Source: Betaproteobacteria bacterium (GTDB lineage: Bacteria > Pseudomonadota > Gammaproteobacteria > Burkholderiales > Eutrophovitaceae). Taken from it: a stretch of DNA of 7,889 nucleotides. Each line of letters begins with the position of its first letter. The first letter of the stretch is position 1. The notes beneath the pieces are model-generated. The model did not search any database. It saw only the letters and a program-made list of their open reading frames with translations, and was not told the DNA's origin. Below are positions 4,887 to 7,889 of this stretch, piece by piece. The stretch is from contig QXZO01000144.1 in assembly GCA_009886305.1 (NCBI GenBank), positions 1-7,889 of the forward strand. Reading direction: 5' to 3'. A program made the position numbers and the translations under genes.

Positions 4887-7277
4887 TCATTCTGAACTCG
4901 TTGAAAACTGCCAGAGATCACCAGTTTGGATTACTTGCTTTGCCGTAGGGACATGAGCGTCCACTCGCCAATAATAGGTGGTTTCAGGTTTAAGTTCCTT
5001 AGGTGTGACTATATTCGTTTCTAGGTTTTTAATCTGAGCTATTTCTACTAGTGAGTCAGCCGTCTCCCCCATGAGGATTCGGTGATGCGTAGAATTATAA
5101 GCTTCCAGGAACATAAGGTCTGCATTTAGGGGGACATCGTTTCCGCCGTCCTTAGGTACTGGAGAAGAAGCCGTCGCGGTCTTTCGTCCAGGTATCCAAT
5201 ACCTAGGAGCACCATATTCATAAGCCCCCATATCAGGCGCATCGCCTATGATGTCCTGCTCCTTGTAATTACTAATTGCGCTGGGTAGATCTTCTCTTTT
5301 TACGCGAGCGCCTGAATCAACAATCCGAGAATTCTGCTTGGGACGAAAGTCGTAGTTTTTCGGGTCACGCAGATAGATCCAGCTTGCGCCTGGAGTGAGC
5401 ATATTGCTGTCTGACTTACCTGGTATCTCCGTGGCAAGTGGCGGCGCGTAGCCATCGCTCTTGATTCGTCCGGGCGCGTCTAAATTCCAAGATCGATTTT
5501 TGATTGTCGCTATATTATTACGGGTAAGGCTGTGCATATTTCCCATGATATTGTGCATAGCTCTGTATCCCTGAATAGATAAGGTGACCTTCTCTTCTTC
5601 TGGGACGGGATAGCTAGAAGAGTTAATTGAAGTATTATTTACGACCAGGTGGCGATCGCCTTTGATCTGATTAGTCATCGTGTTCCAGCTTACATTGTTC
5701 ATGTAGACGCCATCTCCATAAAGTTCCCCATCAGGACGAAAAATCCGCTCGCCGTGGTAATCGAAGCGTATCCCTTGCCCGTTTGTATCGTGTGACCAAT
5801 TATATGCGACTCGAGTGCCCGCATGTTTGGTAGTGCCGACATTGATAGCGGATCCATCATGCTGCAAATTGCCAGAATCAGTAATACGGTTCAGCTCAAT
5901 AACAGAACCATTATCTATTGCTCTTATGCCCTCACAATTACCGCCACGCTGCACAATATTTCTACGAAATATCGCGTTCTTACCAAACATTACGGAACCG
6001 GATCCCCCGTTGGAATTTACTTGCCATTCAATATCGGAAAAAAGCGAGTTTTCGATTAAGACTCCATCACTATCGAAGGCAATGGGTGCATTACTTCGGT
6101 GAATGACTGAATTGATAAAATAATTTCCTTTGCCCCCAATATAACTAGACATTTTATTTGGATTGGATCTGGGGTTGTGATTCGCAAACCATTTAAAAGC
6201 TCCGAGGACGAATTTGTGAGTGGAGGGATAATCAAAACGACAAGTATCGAAGCCACTTTCCGTGCAATAGTTTAGCCAAAAACCACCCGCAAAAAAATCA
6301 ATATTTTCGAAATTAATCGAAGAACATCCAGTCAACTCTACTGCGAAATCAACTGATCTTGCGTAGAGATTTAATTCATTAGGATTTGCTCCGAGTTCTG
6401 GTTTATAGTAGACCTTATTTTCCGTCGGGTCATACCACCATTCGTTGCTCTTATCTAAGGCTGGAAGTCCTAGGATATGATACGATGCATAAGGTTTTTT
6501 AAAGTGTTTAAGTTCGCTATTCTTGTGACCAATCAGCTCCGTACTATACGTGAAATGATCGCTGCCAGCAGCATGAGAAACGATTGGTTGTGTGTAAGTT
6601 AGCCAGTGCGCTACATTGAGCACCGCAAGTGCTCCTGAAAAATCAATACCAGTGCTTGCTAATGAGGGTGGTTGGTTCGTGAAGGTGATATCAGGGTCGA
6701 ATACATACCTTGAATCACCTTCAGTAAATCCAGGTCTAGCAGGCACATGAAATTGATCGTCATATATGAGTCCTAGTCTAGTTTGGCCCTCCCATTCTTC
6801 TTTGTACTGATTATAGCCTCCATCAGTAGAGCGGCAACTTTCCATCATCCGCCAAATCTTGCCATCTTCGAAGGTAGCATTGGGCCAGCGCGCGAGATAA
6901 ACGAGGTCTGTGTCGCAGAAGAGCTGCCATATATCCTCCTCATAAGATAAAGACCAAATGCCATTTTCTCCTAATTCCCACTTCTTTGGAAGTAGTTTAG
7001 TCGGGTCGATTTTTACTGTGCCTGATTCAGCCGCTCTAATAGTTATTCCGTGCTCATTACGTAGTTCTATGACCTCACGGTAAGTCCCAGGCGCTAGTTC
7101 AATAACATCGCCTTCTTTAACTCGCTTGAGTGCGGTGCCGATTGTTAGGAAAGGGGATCCTTTACTGCCTACACTTGTGTCAGATCCATCATTGGAGACA
7201 TAAAGAATGTTACTCTTAGCGCCAAGTGCATTGCATAGGAATAAGCTGATAGATACTGCTAGTGCTAGATTTTTCAT
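4887..7277 (-). CDS. Secreted right-handed parallel beta-helix protein with C-terminal FN3-like domain
   Basis: This 796-residue exported protein is a probable polysaccharide lyase, glycosidase or glycan-binding protein. Residues 1-20 are a signal peptide (MKNLALAVSISLFLCNALGA). Residues about 24-70 match the DUF1565-like opening of parallel beta-helix proteins: ILYVSNDGSDTSVGSKGSPF, then TIGTALKRVKEGDVIELAPG and TYREVIEL. Next is the block DIWQLFCDTDLVYLARWPNA (115-134), which I recall from many uncharacterised beta-helix proteins of Bacteroidota and Verrucomicrobiota. Residues about 315-590 carry repeated coils (SINFENIDFF, GVLIENSLFSDI, NAIFRRNIVQRG, SVIELNRITDSG, GVYMNNVSWN), and DMGAYEYG (682-689) closes the helix. 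Residues about 706-796 are an FN3-like module (SPVPKDGGNDVPLNADLMF ... TTYYWRVDA ... GDLWQFSTSSE). The ATG at 7275-7277 is preferred to a TTG nine bases upstream because it starts directly with MKN. No catalytic residues can be named. The upstream same-strand neighbour is a GH29 fucosidase, which suggests a fucosylated glycan as substrate. Confidence 0.85.
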   Translation of the reverse strand: MKNLALAVSISLFLCNALGAKSNILYVSNDGSDTSVGSKGSPFLTIGTALKRVKEGDVIELAPGTYREVIELRNEHGITIRAAESGTVKIDPTKLLPKKWELGENGIWSLSYEEDIWQLFCDTDLVYLARWPNATFEDGKIWRMMESCRSTDGGYNQYKEEWEGQTRLGLIYDDQFHVPARPGFTEGDSRYVFDPDITFTNQPPSLASTGIDFSGALAVLNVAHWLTYTQPIVSHAAGSDHFTYSTELIGHKNSELKHFKKPYASYHILGLPALDKSNEWWYDPTENKVYYKPELGANPNELNLYARSVDFAVELTGCSSINFENIDFFAGGFWLNYCTESGFDTCRFDYPSTHKFVLGAFKWFANHNPRSNPNKMSSYIGGKGNYFINSVIHRSNAPIAFDSDGVLIENSLFSDIEWQVNSNGGSGSVMFGKNAIFRRNIVQRGGNCEGIRAIDNGSVIELNRITDSGNLQHDGSAINVGTTKHAGTRVAYNWSHDTNGQGIRFDYHGERIFRPDGELYGDGVYMNNVSWNTMTNQIKGDRHLVVNNTSINSSSYPVPEEEKVTLSIQGYRAMHNIMGNMHSLTRNNIATIKNRSWNLDAPGRIKSDGYAPPLATEIPGKSDSNMLTPGASWIYLRDPKNYDFRPKQNSRIVDSGARVKREDLPSAISNYKEQDIIGDAPDMGAYEYGAPRYWIPGRKTATASSPVPKDGGNDVPLNADLMFLEAYNSTHHRILMGETADSLVEIAQIKNLETNIVTPKELKPETTYYWRVDAHVPTAKQVIQTGDLWQFSTSSE

Positions 7278-7315
7278 GTGATACAAGGCATTCGATAGAG
7301 TTGTAATAAAAATCT

Positions 7316-7327
7316 AATAAGCTTATT
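7316..7327. promoter_or_regulatory. 12-bp perfect palindrome AATAAGCTTATT
   Basis: This self-complementary AT-rich 12-mer lies about 40-50 bp before the beta-helix ATG, where a repressor operator or -10 region would be expected. The low sequence complexity means chance is possible. Confidence 0.3.
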
Positions 7328-7424
7328 TAATTTGCTCAGTCTAGGTTAAATTCGGTTTATTTAATCGGATGTCTGTAATGTCCATTAATTGGTGTGGTAT
7401 ATCCATGATCAAGGTCAAAACGGA

Positions 7425-7441
7425 TAGGACATAATGTCCTA
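7425..7441. promoter_or_regulatory. 17-bp palindrome, candidate operator
   Basis: TAGGACAT-A-ATGTCCTA has 8-bp perfect arms around one central base and lies about 150 bp upstream of the beta-helix ATG. The half-site TAATGTCC recurs at 7376-7383, 56 bp nearer the gene. This is the shape of a binding site for a dimeric regulator. The family of the regulator cannot be told. Confidence 0.5.
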
Positions 7442-7466
7442 AAATCGTCCATAGTTACGCGTAATT

Positions 7467-7488
7467 TCTCCTACATCACAATAGGAGA
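7467..7488. promoter_or_regulatory. Inverted repeat TCTCCTA / TAGGAGA
   Basis: Perfect 7-bp arms (7467-7473 and 7482-7488) are separated by 8 bp. It could be a second operator or a small hairpin in the fucosidase 3' region. No T-run follows on either strand. Confidence 0.3.
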
Positions 7489-7629
7489 TATACTATACGC
7501 GCTTGTTTTGTACTGGCTGAAATCGAAGCGAAAGCCCGCGGTTTTCCCAAAAGAAAAAGCCATACAACTTAACCTATACCTTAAAATTAGCTAAGACTAA
7601 GAACCAATATCGAACTTTGGAAAAATTGA

Positions 7630-7889
7630 CTAATCCTCGAGGCTTACTTCGATTACAAATCCTATGCCATCTGTCATAAAAACGGGAAGTTGAACTTCCA
7701 CACCCAAATCGGTTTTTTCCCAGTCTAAGTATATGACCTGTCCCAACATTCGAATCTTATCAATTGACTCGTTAGATAAGGATTTGATCAAAATACTCCT
7801 GCCCTCTGGCCGTGCTAGCGCAATAGCGTATACCTTATTTTCTTTTTGTGTGAACCAGAAATCATCACTGCCAAAATTAAAGTCGAGCT
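7630..7889 (-). CDS. Alpha-L-fucosidase (GH29-type), C-terminal fragment
   Basis: Only the last 85 residues are in the window; the start lies beyond the right edge. They read as the C-terminal beta-sandwich of GH29 alpha-L-fucosidases: DFWFTQKENKVYAIALARPE (9-28), SILIKSLS (31-38), IDKIRMLGQVIYLDWEKTDL (42-61), GVEVQLP (62-68) and GIGFVIEVSLED (74-85). The FTxKxxxxYAIxL ... IxxLG ... W...DxGxxVxLP order is characteristic of that family. GH29 enzymes hydrolyse terminal alpha-L-fucose by a retaining mechanism; the catalytic Asp and acid/base are in the missing barrel. The gene points towards the beta-helix gene 352 bp downstream, so the two may belong to one fucose-glycan degradation locus. A signal peptide cannot be assessed. 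Confidence 0.8.
   Translation of the reverse strand, partial: LDFNFGSDDFWFTQKENKVYAIALARPEGRSILIKSLSNESIDKIRMLGQVIYLDWEKTDLGVEVQLPVFMTDGIGFVIEVSLED

Larger units (their letters stand above)
7278..7629. other. 352-bp intergenic region between fucosidase and beta-helix genes
   Basis: There is no plausible gene or RNA here. The region is AT-rich and holds three perfect or near-perfect palindromic elements listed separately (7316-7327, 7425-7441, 7467-7488). No T-tailed hairpin follows the fucosidase stop. No convincing -35/-10 pair was found for the beta-helix gene, although the length and the palindromes suggest that it has its own regulated promoter here. Confidence 0.6.

Noticed and set aside
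5815..6256. Several open frames of 62-95 codons on the plus strand and in another minus frame inside the beta-helix gene
   Set aside because: They overlap one another and a strongly supported gene and have no recognisable domain; they are antisense or out-of-frame shadows.
7278..7286. TTG start three codons upstream of the beta-helix ATG
   Set aside because: The ATG at 7275-7277 starts a textbook signal peptide and no ribosome binding site favours the TTG.

Overview
The window looks like chromosomal DNA of a free-living, probably marine or aquatic, carbohydrate-degrading bacterium. The best guess is a member of the PVC group, such as Verrucomicrobiota near Opitutae/Puniceicoccales. Three things point there: a secreted right-handed parallel beta-helix protein ending in a fibronectin-III-like module with the YYWRVD...W.FST pattern common in Planctomycetota and Verrucomicrobiota; an adjacent GH29-type alpha-L-fucosidase; and the general lack of convincing Shine-Dalgarno sequences ahead of the genes. 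This assignment is inference, and no rRNA or marker gene is present.

Layout, left to right. (1) 2-307 (+): the last 101 residues of a potassium channel with an intact TTVGYGD selectivity filter. (2) 438-3059 (+): three same-strand genes for exported proteins, possibly one operon. They encode a Sel1-repeat protein with an N-terminal lipocalin-like module and a C-terminal RodZ-tail-like beta domain, an unrecognised 172-residue lipoprotein, and a 143-residue lipoprotein resembling DUF6746-type small secreted proteins. (3) 3197-3895 (-): a small outer-membrane beta-barrel protein with its own intrinsic terminator at 3147-3175. (4) 4010-4288 (+): a 5'-truncated second copy of the lipoprotein gene of block 2. 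It shares a gap-free 192-bp segment at 91% identity and has lost the signal peptide. (5) 4386-4793 (+): a small two-helix membrane protein with a bacterial PH (bPH2/YdbS-type) domain. (6) 4887-7277 (-): the large secreted beta-helix protein. (7) 7630-7889 (-): the C-terminal end of a GH29 fucosidase that begins beyond the window.

The two ends of biological interest are separate. The right part (4887-7889, minus strand) reads as the edge of a polysaccharide-utilisation locus in which a fucosidase and a beta-helix enzyme or binding protein would act on a fucose-containing glycan. The 352-bp gap between them holds several palindromes that could be operators. The middle part is cell-envelope biology: lipoproteins, a porin-like barrel and a PH-domain membrane protein, with a local duplication that straddles the outer-membrane gene. 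No RNA gene, insertion sequence, integrase or CRISPR array was seen. No complete undescribed system is evident. The best candidates for novelty are the beta-helix protein beside the fucosidase, the Sel1/RodZ-tail architecture, and the truncated lipoprotein duplicate.
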